Shown here in pieces: positions 1 to 12,581 of a stretch of 64,000 nucleotides of DNA (positions within the stretch are counted from its first letter, which is position 1; each line of letters starts with the position of its first letter). Below the pieces are notes generated by a model. It was not told the DNA's origin, made no database searches, and saw only the letters and a list, made by a program, of their open reading frames with translations. Source of the DNA: Taxillus chinensis (lineage: Eukaryota; Streptophyta; Magnoliopsida; Santalales; Loranthaceae); NCBI GenBank assembly GCA_023512835.1, contig CM042088.1, positions 59,765,579 through 59,829,578 on the forward strand, written 5' to 3'. The position numbers and the translations under genes are program-made.

Positions 1-1474
1 GCACCCGTATCGAAAAGAACAGAAGCTAACGTACGGGAGATCAAAAGGGTACCTCTAACCACCAATGGTGCTGCTCCACCCTCCGCCGATGGGGATGGTA
101 GCTCAACCTCCTCCTGGTACGTCGCCTCCAGCGCAAACACCCTCCCTTGGCCTGTGCCACTGGTCGGCTCACTCACTGGGCGCTTCCCGCCAAGGCTGCC
201 TCCAACTTCGGTCTGCTGCCGCTCCGGCCTACCCTGGGGTCGGGTCTGGTTCGATCCGGCCTGACTAGCCTGCCACTGACGTGCTGGTCTCTCTGTTGGT
301 GCACGGGAATTGGCATCACTTCTCGTGCTGGATGCCATGCCTCCAACTCCCCCGTTGCCACTCCGGCAAACCCGGCTCAGATGGCCCTCTTGTCCACAAC
401 TATTGCATTTCCAATCTTTCTTTGGACACTCCCTCCTGAAGTGGCCTTGCTCCCCACAGCAATGACAAACACTGGGGAAACCTCCTAGCTGGACCTCCCT
501 GTCTGCTACCGCCAAAGCTAGACCTCCCTAGGTGCACTGATGTTTGTCCCCTGCTGCGGAAGGAACTGTTGTCTCTCTCTTCGGTCTTGGGCCTCTTGGG
601 CCCCGAATCACGATCTGGCGCACTCTACAACTGGCGTCCCGGATGAGCCTGCCTCCAATCATCCAGCTCTCTCTCAGCTATATGGGCCGTCTCCACAACC
701 TCAGTATAGGTCTTCAAACGCAGAATTACCACCCTCTGCCTAAGAGCCGGCCTGAGACCCAAGGTGAACTTGTGGGCCTTCAGGTCCTCCTGCGCCACGG
801 TCTCGGGAGCAAACCTACTCAAGCTTCGGAACTCTCGCTCATACTCAGGTACCATCCTTGATCCCTGCCTCAAGCTGCCAAACTCCTCCCTCTTCTGCCA
901 TCTCAAGGACTCCGGGAAGAACTCGTCATGGAAGAGCTGCAAGAACTCCTCTCATAACATGAACTGCACCGCACGGCTCCCCGTGACACTCAACCACCAC
1001 TCCAGAGCATTCCCCTCTAGCTGCCGAATGGCCAGTCTCACCTTATTCTCCTCCCGGGGTAGGAGAAAGGAAAACATATGCTCAATCTGTCTCAACCACT
1101 GCTCAGCTACCACGGGATCCCCTTCTCCCTTGAACCTTGGAGGTTGTTCCTTTCAGAACCGTGTCACCATGTCATCCTCTGCACGAATCGGTTCGCCGCC
1201 CAGCGAATTCACACGCTCACGAGGTAACTCCCCCACTGGTGGTGGCGGTGGTGGTGGCACCACCTGCTGTGCCGCCATCTCACGGTGCACCTCCTCCCGA
1301 ACCTCTTTGCCGGATACCTTCCCTCAGCTCCTGGACTTCCAGTCGGATGTCCTCTCGCAGCTGCGCCAGCAACAGCGGATGTCCTCCAACGGACTGCCCC
1401 GCACCTGGACCCTCATGGGCAGATGACTCATCAGCCACTGCCCCGGACGCGCGTGTCACTCTCCTCGGTGGCAT
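1..1474 (-). pseudogene. Ty3/gypsy gag-protease, degenerate 5' part
   Basis: This is the start of a gypsy polyprotein read on the minus strand. The ATG is at 1472-1474 (first residues [11 protein letters not shown]) and matches the start of the complete element at 49095. A capsid-type gag core is readable at 625-942. A CCHC zinc knuckle (C-x2-C-x4-H-x4-C) lies at roughly 400-475, and the window begins at the aspartic protease site (DTG at about 1-18). Several stops and frameshifts break the frame, for example a TGA near 945 where the intact relative has Trp. Gag packages element RNA and the protease would cleave the polyprotein, but this copy cannot encode either. The rest of pol lies beyond the left edge. 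Confidence 0.85.
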
Positions 1475-1891
1475 TCTTACTACACGAAGTAAGAAAGTTA
1501 TTCGTCAAATCGCATTCACTAACTATCGTGCGACATTACCTCCACCCCATTTAACAATTCTACTACAACTGTCACATAGCATGACACTCTTTGCATTAAT
1601 CCACATAACACTGTTCAATCCACATTGCACATAACTCATGTAAACAAGGAAAAACCACATTTCACATTGTCACAGTTCAATCCACACAAACACACATAAG
1701 CAAATGCAACTAGTGCCCTAATGCTCATGCATGCAAACCCTACCACAAGACTGGACTACCCCAAGTACAACTTAGAGGCTCAAAGAGGACCATGTTGATC
1801 AGGCATGTCCCTCCAGGCTCCTCCAAAGGACTCAAGATAACCAAGTCCGCCCACTACCCTAGGCCAACTAGACCATGCTCTGATACCATAT
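1475..1891 (-). other. Untranslated leader of the minus-strand gypsy element with primer-binding site
   Basis: This stretch lies between the LTR and the gag ATG. At about 1875-1889 the minus strand reads TGGTATCAGAGCATGG, the usual plant retrotransposon primer-binding site complementary to the 3' end of initiator tRNA-Met. It lies directly inside the LTR boundary. The rest of the leader has no coding potential I can see. Confidence 0.85.
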
Positions 1892-2397
1892 TGTCACGCC
1901 CCGGATTTCCAACCCGAGGAGACTGGAACGTGACCCTCCCTTTACCCGAGTTTGGATAAAGGGGTTAGGATACAATATACACTTCACATTTTATATTCAG
2001 AGACAAAACCATATATTTATTAAGTTCAAATATTACAAACATGTCCAAACATGCTTTTATTACATTAGACTCCTCATTACAATATCTCCCCACTGGGGTT
2101 ACAAAGCTCACACAAAAACAACAAAACCCAAATAAAAATAAGCAAGCCACAAGTAGGTTTTCCACCTTGGTGTTTCCACCTAACGCCTGTAGGTCCCTGT
2201 AAAGAAAACAACACGGTAGGAGGGGTGAGCAACTACAGCTCAGTAGGGATCATGTCTCCCCAACCCATCCCATACTCCTCCTAGCATCTACATGCCATGT
2301 GTACTAATGTAGTGTCGTGATACAATTATTTCAACAGATATAATAACAAGCCATATCAGCAAATACAATCATTTCCACAGCCACACAGGCTAGCACA

Positions 2398-2553
2398 TGA
2401 ACAGTCCCGGGCTTCCATAGCCACCGGGTTCCAAGAGCAGTCCCGGGCTTCCACAGCCACTGGGTTCCAAGAACAGTCCCGGGCTTCCACAGCCACCGGG
2501 TTTCACAAAACAGTCCCGGGCTTCCACAGCCACCGGGTTTCACAAAATAGTAC
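2398..2553 (-). repeat. Minisatellite in LTR, about four 39-bp units
   Basis: Roughly four tandem copies share the core CAGTCCCGGGCTTCCA followed by CAGCCACYGGGTT. They end in a partial unit, and adjacent units differ by a few substitutions. Similar but different short-unit arrays occupy the equivalent part of other LTRs here. Confidence 0.85.
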
Positions 2554-3027
2554 ACATAGCCACTGGGCATAAAACCAAACATTTAGTAGGTACACATTCA
2601 CAAATGCACAAACCCAGCCACTCAGGCATAAAAACAAACACTTAGCATGCACACCTTTACAAACTCACAAATCCAGCCATACCGGCATATTATCAAACAC
2701 GTACTAGGCATATTCACACAGACATATTCACACAGGCATTTTATCGAACATTTAACATGCACTGCCCACCCAACATCAGAATCACACCAAGACGCCATTG
2801 AAGGCCAACATTTATATAGGAAGTCACACATATATGAATTTACATATAAATACTATAGCGATAACAATAGAAACTCTACAAAATATCTACAGAGGGCCTA
2901 ACCCCCGAACAGACCAGGAAAGACAAAACCCCTACCTCAACAGATTCCGTCACGCCTTAGCCTCCACGTCAAATGCCGTCAGCCCACGGAAACACCACCG
3001 CAGCAACCACGACCAGAAGCTCTTCTT

Positions 3028-3031
<4 letters not shown>

Positions 3032-3076
<45 letters not shown>
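3032..3076 (+). repeat. (TC)n microsatellite
   Basis: About 22 TC units lie inside the minus-strand LTR, so the element strand reads (GA)n just downstream of its TATA-like box. An apparent Arg/Glu-rich open frame across it is an artefact of the repeat. Confidence 0.95.
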
Positions 3077-3077
<1 letters not shown>

Positions 3078-3610
3078 GACGGCTGAAGAGAACCCTAAAC
3101 CTAAAACAAGGAGCCTTCACCTCTTTATATAGACACCTCCACACCCCAAAACGACGTCATTTTGATTAAATGAATCCAGCATCAAAACAACGTAGTTTTG
3201 ATGACAGACTACAACCTTTTTGCAACCACACAGGACAAAACACTCATAATTTTACCATGGTCCTTTAGCAAAAGAGTATCAGAACAACAAAACAAGGGTA
3301 ATGGAGGCTGCACGTGAGAAAGGCCTTTCTCACGGGCACCTCCAAATGTTCTAGGATTTTACCACAAGCCTTAGAACAACATCAGGAAGGCTCCCATGCA
3401 AAAATATCACTGCACATGAAAAGCCATTTTCACGTGCATTCTCACGGGCACTCCCTATTGGGCTCAAACTTTGCCTCTTGATTGCTCATCAACATACAAG
3501 ATGATTTAGCCAAAGTGTGTGGAAATAAAACTCCCTAAAACCCAACAATTTCCACCCAAAAAGGCAAAACTGAGACTAACTCCTGATATCCCAAAATACG
3601 GGTCATTACA

Positions 3611-4299
3611 CAGCATGTCTCCCACGATCCCAAACAAAATCCACAACACATCAGGACACAACTTGTATCAATCTCAGGACGCGGCATGTCTTCACTAGGA
3701 CATATCTTATCTGTGATCCTCAACAGGATCCCAATAACTGAACGTGGTCTATCTTTGCTAGGACATAACTTGTTTATGATCTTTAGCAGGATCTCATTAA
3801 TATAACATCAACATATTAAGAGCTTATCAGGTCATAACCTCACCTAACAGGGTGCACCATAATCTTAAGGGCCTAAGCCATCTGTCATACCTACATAAGG
3901 GTACATCTGTACCGTGTTCAACTCAGCTTAAGCTCAACTACCGAATATGCCACCATGCACAATCAAACATATCATATGGACCCAATAACCCCATATATCA
4001 CACACAGATATGCAAACAAGCATAATATTTCATAACAAACTAAAAGGTCTCACACGATATAAATATAAACAAGCTAACCATAACAACCAACATACCATGA
4101 GGCTCTCACAGTGCCAACCACCCTCACCGTCCATCAATACCTTAGCCCTCATAGCCCAAACTATAACATCAAACAAACTATGACAAACCACGAGGGTTTC
4201 ATTAAATAGCCTCACTAGGCTCTCACAGTGCCAACTGGCATGCCATGGACTCTTTTAAGCCCAAACCTATCTTACACAATCCACAACAGAGCACATTAT
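3611..4299 (-). repeat. Host gypsy LTR, minus strand, first piece
   Basis: This is the middle part of a minus-strand LTR whose other pieces are at 6805-8048 and 15416-15763. The reverse complement of 3840-3960 aligns by eye with 45330-45480 of the solo LTR at 43613. Its far end was cut off by the gypsy element at 1-3610. The last five bases, ATTAT at 4295-4299, are the left target-site copy for the LTR at 4300. Confidence 0.7.
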
Positions 4300-6804
4300 T
4301 GTAAAGACTCGTATTTGGGTAGTGTTGAGAGATAGTCATTCTATGGGAATGCAACTATTTGGACGGTAGTGTAGTCATCGATGTGAACATTTTGACAGTA
4401 ATTGGACCCGATTCCGAGTCGGGGCCCCAAATGGCCCAATTGTTGACTTTTGGGGATTTATTGGTTGACCTTGCATTTGAGCGGTCAATTGGGTTGAAAA
4501 ATATTTGAATAGTAATGTGCTCGTCATTTTGAGCGTTTTGACTGTACTTGGGCTCAATTTGGAGTTCGTGATCTCAGGGGGTCAATTAATATTTTTGCAA
4601 TTTTTTAATAAAAGAAAATGCAGAAATATAAATAGGATGAGAGCAAGAGCTTCCACATTACGTTTCAGTTCGTGCGTTGGAGAGAGAGAGAGAGAGAGAG
4701 AAGCTTGGAGCCTTCGCTTTGGGGCGTTTTAAACTTGTTCGATCATCAAGAATCATTCCAGGTAGGTGTTCCATTGATTCTTCACCCTTTTCTTGCTATT
4801 TCATTGGATTAACATGTAAGAATTAGATGAAATCATGAAAATTCGTGATGAACCCTAGGAATTGGGAAAATGGAAATTGAGCATGAAACCTAGATGATTT
4901 AGGTTGTTTGGTAGCCTAATATGGCTAGATGATATTAGAAACCCTTAATAGGGATGAATTGTTGCTTAAAAATGGAGATTTAATAAGTATAATTGGGTTT
5001 TGGGATGAAATCGGGAAGAACACAGTAGGTAGTTCGCGACTGGGGAACTGCTCGAGGCTAGCCTCGAGCAGAGTGTTGAGCAGCGTCGAGCAGGAGCCTC
5101 GAGTAGGGAGCCTCGAGCATGATGCTCGAGCCTAGAGTGTCAAGCAGCATCGAGCAGCGTTGAGCAAGGTGTCTCGAGCAGTTAGATAGTGCAGTTGCCA
5201 TGGTGCCTGGACCCATTTACATTGTAACCATTATGCCTCTCCACATTTAAGTTACAATGTAAATAACGAAATGCCTCCCATTTAGATTCAAAGAAAAATA
5301 CTAAAAATAAATAAATTCTCACTCCTTCAAAATGTGAAAATTGAGATTTAGTGCAAAATCTCGAGAAAAATCCAGTTTTTCGTAGAGGTGAATTTTTGAA
5401 AAGTGGGGTTAGACATCTCAGAAAAATCCCCAAAAATCAGATATCATAGTTATGATATGAAGACCCAATGTCGGGACTTTTTATTTCAAGAAAATAACTC
5501 CTATGGGTATCTCCTTCCTTGGTCAAGGAATGATGATCGATTTGTGAAGACTGGCTTCAGTTATAAAGGGAGTAAGGAACCTTAATGCCATATTAGTGTT
5601 GGTATGTTGGTTTGAGGAATTAGGGCTTGTTGGGTTCACACCGTGAAGCACAGATGATGCTATGTGGTTGACAGGGTAGGCATATGCGCCGATGGCAGGC
5701 CTGTGTGGCACTGTGGCTGGCCATATTACGCTATGGCCGTGGCAGGCATATGCGCCGATGATAGGCCTGTGTGGCACTGTGTCCGGGCATATAACGTTGT
5801 GGTAGGGCTGAGTGCCCTGAGCTGAAATCCCATTGAGGATTGTGTTGAGCTGTTGAGCTAGTGAGCCGTCAAACTCGTGGAGCTAGAGCTGAGTGCCCTG
5901 AGCTGGGATCCCATGGAGGATCGTGGACAAGCTGTCCTGTGTGGGCAGGCTGGGTCCTGATGTTTGTTTGCAGGCTGTGTCCTAATGATTGTGCACACTA
6001 CACAGTGCACGAGTACACTGAGCATATAGTATAGACTTGTACGTGAACCCCTTGTTGGGTTCTCACCGTGAGGCTAAGGCTTGTGTTGAGCTGTTGAGCT
6101 CGTGAGCCATTGAGCTCGTGGAGCTAGGGCTGAGTGCCCTGAGCTGAGATCCTGTTGAGGATTGTGTTGAGCAGTTGAGCTTGTGAGCCATTATGCTCGT
6201 GGAGCTAGGGCTGAGTGCCCTGAGCTGGGATCCCGTGGAGGATCGTGGATAAGCTGTCCTGTGTGGGCAGGCTGGGTCCTGATGTTTGTATGCAGGCTGT
6301 GTCCTAATGATTGTGCACACTACACAGTGCACGAGTACACTGAGCATATAGTATAGACTTGTACGTTTGCATGATGTGGAGTTTTGGGGTCACCTACTGA
6401 GCTTGTCGCTCACCCCTACTTGTTGTTTACCTTTTTCAGGTGTGACCCGAGACTAGTGGAGGACTTTCTTCCAGGAGGACGTGCTCACTACTTTGATATA
6501 TGATACAGTACTATATTCTGTATTGTTTTGTATTGTATCCCAGACATGGGTTCGTGGATAGTTGTATTTGCATACTGTTTGTGGTGTGATGTCTATATGA
6601 CTGTTTGACTTATTGTATGCATGATGATTTATGGGAAAGTACAGAATTACCCATGATGTGTGACTATACCGGGTTGCATGATTGAGACAGCACCTGCAGT
6701 ATAGTTTCTATTGGTGCTAGTCACCAACCCCTTGACCTTTCGGGTGCGGGCAAGGGGAAGTCATGTTCCTAGTTCTGGGTTCCCTGGAATTTGGGAGCGT
6801 GACA
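4300..6804 (+). mobile_element. Solo gypsy LTR (2505 bp), TSD ATTAT
   Basis: It begins TGTAAAGACTCG and ends GGGAGCGTGACA, flanked by perfect 5-bp duplications ATTAT at 4295-4299 and 6805-6809, with no internal region, so it is a solo LTR left by LTR-LTR recombination. It contains two U3 motifs (about 4385 and 4530), a (GA)n tract at 4681-4700, a CTCGAG-rich island (5040-5190), an internal tandem duplication (about 5720-6366) and the conserved GCTCACCCCT block near 6395. It interrupts the minus-strand host LTR. Confidence 0.9.
5723..6366 (+). repeat. Tandem duplication of about 322 bp within a solo LTR
   Basis: The segment ending GTATAGACTTGTACGT occurs twice (ending near 6045 and 6366), as does the preceding block with GAGGATCGTGGA and AAGCTGTCCTGTGTGGG. 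The offset between matching points (5992 and 6314) is 322 bp. The 5' boundary is approximate. Confidence 0.75.
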
Positions 6805-8048
6805 ATTATGTTTCCCCCTCATCGATTTCTCATTTCAAACCTTAGAATCAATGTAACAGATAAGTCCTAACCTCCTCCAAATATGAAGCTAAACACACCT
6901 ATAGAGGACTAACCAACACCGTAATACAGCTAAATAGCTCATAAAACACTAGGGTAACAACCCCTAAAATCCACACAGAGTCCCCCAACGTGTCCGAAGC
7001 AAAACAGATATGGAACAACAAAAACGGAAAAAAATAACACAACCGTTCAACCTAGACCTCAACCTGTCTCACAATAACTTAACAAATGCCTTACCCGAGA
7101 GGGTATAATATCATCTCACCAAGAGCTCTTCTCAGAGCCTGCTACACCAAACTCAAGGGTATAGCAACTCAGGGTACCTTAGTTCAGGGGATCCTAGCTA
7201 CCCGTCAACACAAGCTCAACTGCTAAATATACTAGTTCAACCATTGAATACTATCAAAACAGCCACCCTCCAAGCCTCTGAAGATTTTAAGGAGCTAAAT
7301 CCAAAATTGCATTTAAATCAGCTAGCGTACTATGCAAAGAAAACACTCATATCACAAATCCCTAAAAGGCGTAAGGATTTATTTTATACCCCAAAACATG
7401 GGTTATAAAGCTTTTGGATCACTGGCGACTACACCAGAACAAAACTTCCCAACTGCTTAAGCCCCATGCTCGATGCTTGATGCTCGACACTACTAAACTC
7501 AAGTAACACACAAACCCTCTACTCGAGGCACACTACTCAAATTACCCTGCTCAACACTCAGCTCAAGCTTGCTCAATGTTACATTTTACTCGAAGCTTCC
7601 TGCTTGACCCTCAGCTCGAGACTGGCTCGACACTCGAGCCTCGAGCAGACATCGAGCAGCTTGCCTGAAGTGACCCCTTTGATTTTGTTTGACGAAATCT
7701 AGTCTAAAGACCCCAAAAATGTAGTTTTAAGCCTTAATCCACCCCAAAAAATTATTGGGCTATCACAATAACCTAAATTCAAAGTTAACAAACAAAATTA
7801 TCTTTCCCCAAATTCTAGGATTCATCACTAACCATGATTTATACCCAAATCATGCATGCTAATCCCACTATGATTCATGTAGAAAGATAGAATCATTTAC
7901 CTAAAGGTATTTTCACAAATCAGATAGCTACAAATCGCCAAACCATGGCTCTAAGCTCCAAGCTCCAAGCTCCTCAAGCTCCAAACTCTCCACCACGCAT
8001 AGCCTCCACACAGAGCCCAAACGAATGCAATTGCATTCTCTCTCTTTC
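6805..8048 (-). repeat. Host gypsy LTR, minus strand, second piece
   Basis: This continues the minus-strand LTR of 3611-4299 after the ATTAT duplication. It holds a TCGAGCA-type island at 7440-7660, in the same relative place as in the solo LTR at 4300. The last five bases, CTTTC at 8044-8048, are the left target-site copy of the next insertion. I see no gene here; the open frame at 7945-8187 crosses an LTR junction and is not credible. Confidence 0.7.
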
Positions 8049-8801
8049 TATCACGCCCCAGATTTCTAACCCAAGGATACCAGTTAGTAACTCCCTTTAC
8101 CCTCCCGCTAGACAAGGGGTTAGGTTAAACGATACCACACAGAATATCACAAACAAACATAATAAGTGTCAAACTATATTTTATTAAATAATCAAATCTT
8201 TTACATCACTTCCCAATAGGGTTACATCAATTCCTTGGAACAAATCAATATAAAATAAAAACAATCAACAAAACAATCTCAATCTTCCACCTTATTTTAC
8301 TACCTAATGCCTGTAGGTTCCTGAAAAGATAAACAAATCACAATAGGAGGGGTGAGCAACCACAACTTAGTAGGGATCATGTCTTCCTGATCTATCACAT
8401 GCTCCTAGTATCTACATGATAAGTGTGCATGTGCAGTGTCGTGATAAGAATATACAAGAAGTTCATAATTAACAACTTAATCACTCCAAATGAAACATGG
8501 AAAAATCACATAAGAACCTTAACCTCAGCCACACAGGCCACCATAACCTCAGCTTCTCGGACTAACACAAACACCGCCTTTCAGGCTATCACAATCACAG
8601 CCTCTGAGGTTAATACGAACACCTCCTTTCAGGCTATCACAATGTCTCAATACAAATAACAATGTTATATTACAAATTAACGTATCATGTATACCAAACA
8701 ATAAAAAACTTAGTGTGATGCCTCAATTCCATAACATACACACATGTACACCATAAACTTCATAACACTCATCTCCCATCACATTCTCCCTACGATTCCC
8801 A

Positions 8802-10630
8802 TGTTGGGATAGTGCTATATAAAGCAATGTGTAATCCTAATAATGTAAAGACTATTTCTGATTAATTGAAATATTTTTGTTTAAATATTTATTAGATTGC
8901 ATTATTCTGCTTTCTTGTGTGGCTGAGCATCATAACATCTCATTGCTTATCAAAGTCTATTACTGGGTATGTGTGAGACACATACAATAGATCCACTAAT
9001 TAGACTAAGTATAAAATTAGTTCACAATCGGTTAATAGAGTTTGGGATGCTCTATTCTGATAAGATTGTGGTGCGGACTATTTCCATAGTGGGAGTGATC
9101 TAATCTAGGATCATTGTAAAGAGTTTACAAATAGTAGTGCCAGTATGTAATCATACATATTGAACAGGACCATGATAGAATAAGTTCTTCAACTAATATC
9201 CGTTGCATTGTATGAAGAACTTTATATTTTATCGCTAGATGATCGATTTATGGATTAATCTTAATCCAGGACCGTTTGATTAACTCATGTCTATAATTTA
9301 TGTCTTTTGACTTATTAATGAGTGAGAGGCTTAGTGCTTCAAATACCTCGATATCTTGGAGATATAATATTATAGATAGTGGGAGCGTCAAGTCAGGTGC
9401 ATGGAATCCAGCTTCGTTATACGAAGAGTAATGATATTCCCATGTTGTTTAATTCGGGATTCTTGGGTGAATCAAGCGCTTGTAATTATATTAGATATAA
9501 TTTATTATAAATCCTAATTCATGATTGGATTATGAATAGGTCGCCCATTAGAGAATTAATGGTAACACATGGATAAAGATATAATTAGAGAGGTTGAACG
9601 GAATCTATTGACACTGTCTCTAATTATGAATATCATAGTGGAGGATCATATCACATGGAAATCAGTTATATCGATGGACAAATAATTTATTATGGATTCT
9701 TGTAATCATATCTGCTTGATCTTAGAGTGCGTTTTAGTCCCTGATCGTGGCTCGGACTAAAACTAATAAATAATGATTTAATTGATTAATGAGATTAATT
9801 AATTAAATATTATTTATTGGAGCTTCGATTAAGTGGGTCCATTTGGTCCCTCTTGCTAGCACCGTTTATTCCTGTATAGTCCTGGATCGTTGTGAGTTGA
9901 TTCTCTCGGTTGTGCTTAAGAGCTAATTAATTAACGTATGTTAATATATATTTAAGAGTTAAATATATATCACATGGTTATTTATTTAATTAGATTAAAT
10001 AAATAATAATAAATATTTTATCCATTTAATGTGATTAAATGAATAAATATATTATTTATTTATTTGATAAATAAATAATATTATATATTTATTTAATTAG
10101 TTTGTTGCGTAATAATTATATTATTTAAATAGTTTAAATAATATGTATTATTATTATTTAACTAAAGGGGCGTATGCGTAATAGCACGGGGGTAACCCTA
10201 GGTCTATAAATAGATGCATAGCCTCCTAGGTTAAAGGGTGTGCGTGTGCAATCATTGACCAAAAAGAGAGAGAGAGAGAGAGAGAGACAGGTGACGGCCA
10301 ACCCTAGCAGAGGTGGGTTTTCTGTTCTTTGATCCAAGGGTGTCACACCACTGTACTCCTTGAGAAGGTGAATAGCAGAGAAGGCTATTTGGTGGTTGAA
10401 TCCAGGAGACTGCGAGGACGATCAAAGGCGAGATCGTGAGTTCGTTCTTGGAGGGAAAAGAAGAGGGTTCTAGCTTTACCGTTCTTCAGGTTGGTTTCTT
10501 CTTTTCTCTCTTTGCAAAATTAAACGAATTGATTCATGTTTAGATCCTGCTTGTTTGTTTCTTTGGAATAAAATTTTTAAAATTCGTTTCACTGCGGTTA
10601 ATCATTAACCCCATTCCAAGTATTCCAACA
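8802..10630 (+). repeat. 5' LTR of the deleted copia element
   Basis: The LTR has TG...CA ends and near identity to 12582-14410. Features include three successive AT-rich hairpins (9978-10078), a TATA-like TCTATAAATAG near 10202 and a (GA)n tract at 10265-10287 shortly downstream. Confidence 0.93.
9978..10078 (+). other. Three consecutive AT-rich hairpins in copia LTR
   Basis: Hairpin 1 has a perfect 13-bp stem (9978-9990 with 9994-10006, loop TAG). Hairpin 2 has an 8-bp stem (10023-10030 with 10034-10041, loop GTG). Hairpin 3 has a 10-bp stem (10056-10065 with 10069-10078, loop GAT). The same series is in the 3' LTR and, for hairpins 1 and 3, in the diverged copy near 61146-61250. Confidence 0.8.
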
Positions 10631-10632
10631 AT

Positions 10633-10644
10633 TGGTATCAAAGC
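10633..10644 (+). promoter_or_regulatory. Primer-binding site (initiator tRNA-Met) of copia element
   Basis: TGGTATCAAAGC lies two bases inside the 5' LTR. It differs by one base from the usual plant TGGTATCAGAGC that pairs with the 3' end of initiator tRNA-Met to prime minus-strand DNA synthesis. Confidence 0.9.
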
Positions 10645-11640
10645 TTTAAACATGTTAATCAATTTGTTTAATTTGGCCCTGGATGTATGAATGAAGTAGC
10701 GGCACTCTAGGGTTCATATGTTTATACATGAGATGTATGTTACAGGTGGTGTATGGATTTATATATTTTGTTCATGTGATGAAAGATTTAATATATATTA
10801 ATTGTGATGGTTTGCCGGCCTTGGGATCTTAGTTTTGGTTGTATTTACATGAGATGTAATTTGCTAGAGGGGCGGTCTATTATCACCGTGTTTCCCTGCT
10901 AGTTTCTTTATTTTATTTTTAGCATCTTGTAAGCCATAATTGGCATAGAAATATTTTATGTAATATTCATGAGCCTGGAATAAAAGTGGATGACGAGTCG
11001 CCGAGCCGAAGTAGACGCAACCTTCCACCTAGTCTCTCACAAGCGATCCGGTGGTGGAGGAGTCCCATGCGGCGGCGGGTTTTCTCGAAACCGATTTACT
11101 TTCTTGATTTTTAATACTCTAAAGTTTATTCTATATTGATGGAATAATATTTAGAAATTATAGAAAGTTGACATAATTAATTTTGAAAGATTAGATCTTT
11201 CTATAATTAGTTATATCAATTTTAAATAAAAAATAATTCTATAATTGGATAAACTGTTATTCATAATTGAATTATTTAAATATTTAAGTGAGAGAAAATT
11301 TTAATGGATAATTGTTATCTATTAAATTTTATTCTATATTGATAGAATAATTTTTGGAAATAAAAATATTGACATAGTTAATTTTGGAAGATTGGATCTT
11401 TCTATAATTATCTATATTAGTCTTAAATGAAAAATAATTTTATAATTGGATAATTGTTATCCATAATTAAATTATTTTAATTTTAAGTAAGAGATAATTT
11501 TAATGAATAATTGTTATCTATTAAAATTATTCAGGCTGCTTGCAAGATGAAGACAATGAAGATCAACCAGAAAGATGAAGATAAAGAGCCTGCAAGAGTG
11601 TCTTGTTTTTTGCTTTATTTTTCTTCATAGGATGGATCCC
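10645..11640 (+). other. Non-coding internal region of deleted copia element
   Basis: This AT-rich stretch between primer-binding site and the surviving pol fragment has no gag I can read. A partial direct repeat is visible: the block around 11120-11290 recurs around 11330-11480 (ATTCTATATTGATRGAATAAT, then AAAATAATT...ATAATTGGATAA). The large deletion of gag to mid reverse transcriptase probably has its junction near 11525-11640. Confidence 0.6.
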
Positions 11641-11642
11641 AG

Positions 11643-12553
11643 TGGTTGACTAAACAATTCCAGATGAAAGACTTGGGAGAAGCAAGCTATGTTCTTGGAA
11701 TCCGTATTTACCGTGATAGGAAGAACAAGATGTTAGCATTATCCCAAGCCTCGTACATAGATAAAATACTTGAGAAGTATTGTATGCAAAATTCTAAAAA
11801 GGGTCAACAACCCATGAGAAATGGAATTACGTTGTCTAAGGAAATGTCTCCTAAGACACAAGCAGAGATCGATAACATGCGAAAGATACCCTATGCTTCA
11901 AGCGGTTGGTAGTCTAATGTATGCTATGTTATGTATGAGATCGGATATTTGTTATGCGGTGGGAATTGTTAGTAGATATCAATCGAATTCGGGAATCAAA
12001 CATTGGGAATCAGTTAAGCATATTCTTAAGTATCTTCGGAGAACTAGGAATTACATGCTCGTGTATTCATGGTCGGATTTGACGCTTGTGGGATACACCG
12101 ATTCGATTTTCAATCGGATCCAGATTCGAGGAAATCAACCTCGGCTCTGTGTTCACTTTGAATGGTGGAGCTATAGTTTGGAGGAGTGTGAAACAATCTT
12201 GTGTTTCTGACTCTACTATGGAAGCCGAATATGTGGCAGCTTCGGAAGCTGTCAAAGAGGTTGTATGGCTCCGTAACTTCTTAAGGGATTTAGAGGTTAT
12301 CCCTGACCTTGAGCAACCCATGACCATTTATTGTGACAATAGTGGTGCGGTTGCAAATAGTAAGGAACCAAGAAGCCATCAAAGGGGAAAACACATTGAA
12401 CGGAAGTTTCACCTCATCAGAGACATTGTGGAGCGTGGTGACGTGTCGGTATGCAAGATAGCATCGGAGGACAACCCAGTGATCCTTTTACAAAGACTCT
12501 TCCTTCTAGAGTTTTTGATGGACACCTTGAGAGGTTGGGAATTCGGGATATGA
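11643..12553 (+). pseudogene. Ty1/copia reverse transcriptase C-terminus and RNase H, frameshifted
   Basis: The first frame (11646-11912) gives the end of a copia reverse transcriptase, with the typical F-x-M-K-D-L-G and S-Q-x-x-Y-I-D-K-I-L motifs. A frame change near 11895 leads into VGSLMYAMLCMRSDI. Another near 12100-12140 leads into the RNase H-like domain (SDSTMEAEYVAASEA, then YCDNSGAVA and the H-x-x-R-K-F-H-x-I-R-D motif). At least two frameshifts and the missing upstream domains mean no working enzyme is made. The catalytic YVDD box of reverse transcriptase is absent because it lies in the deleted part. Confidence 0.9.
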
Positions 12554-12581
12554 CACAGTTGCTTTAATGCAAGTGGGAGAT

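Larger units (their letters stand above)
1892..3610 (-). repeat. 5' LTR of the minus-strand gypsy element
   Basis: The LTR runs from TGTCACGCCCC at 1892 to GGTCATTACA at 3610, so on its own strand it begins TGTAATGACCC and ends GGGGCGTGACA, with the TG...CA ends of an LTR. On the minus strand it carries a TATA-like TATATAAAG near 3126, a (TC)n tract (GA on the element strand), two ACGT near-palindromes (about 3145-3202) and a 39-bp minisatellite. It is related to, but diverged from, the LTRs of the complete element at 46810. The partner LTR and left target duplication are outside the window; the right flank begins CAGCA at 3611. Confidence 0.85.

Noticed and set aside
2950..3169. Ser/Leu-rich and Arg/Glu-rich frames across a TC repeat
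   Set aside because: Direct translation of the (TC)n microsatellite.
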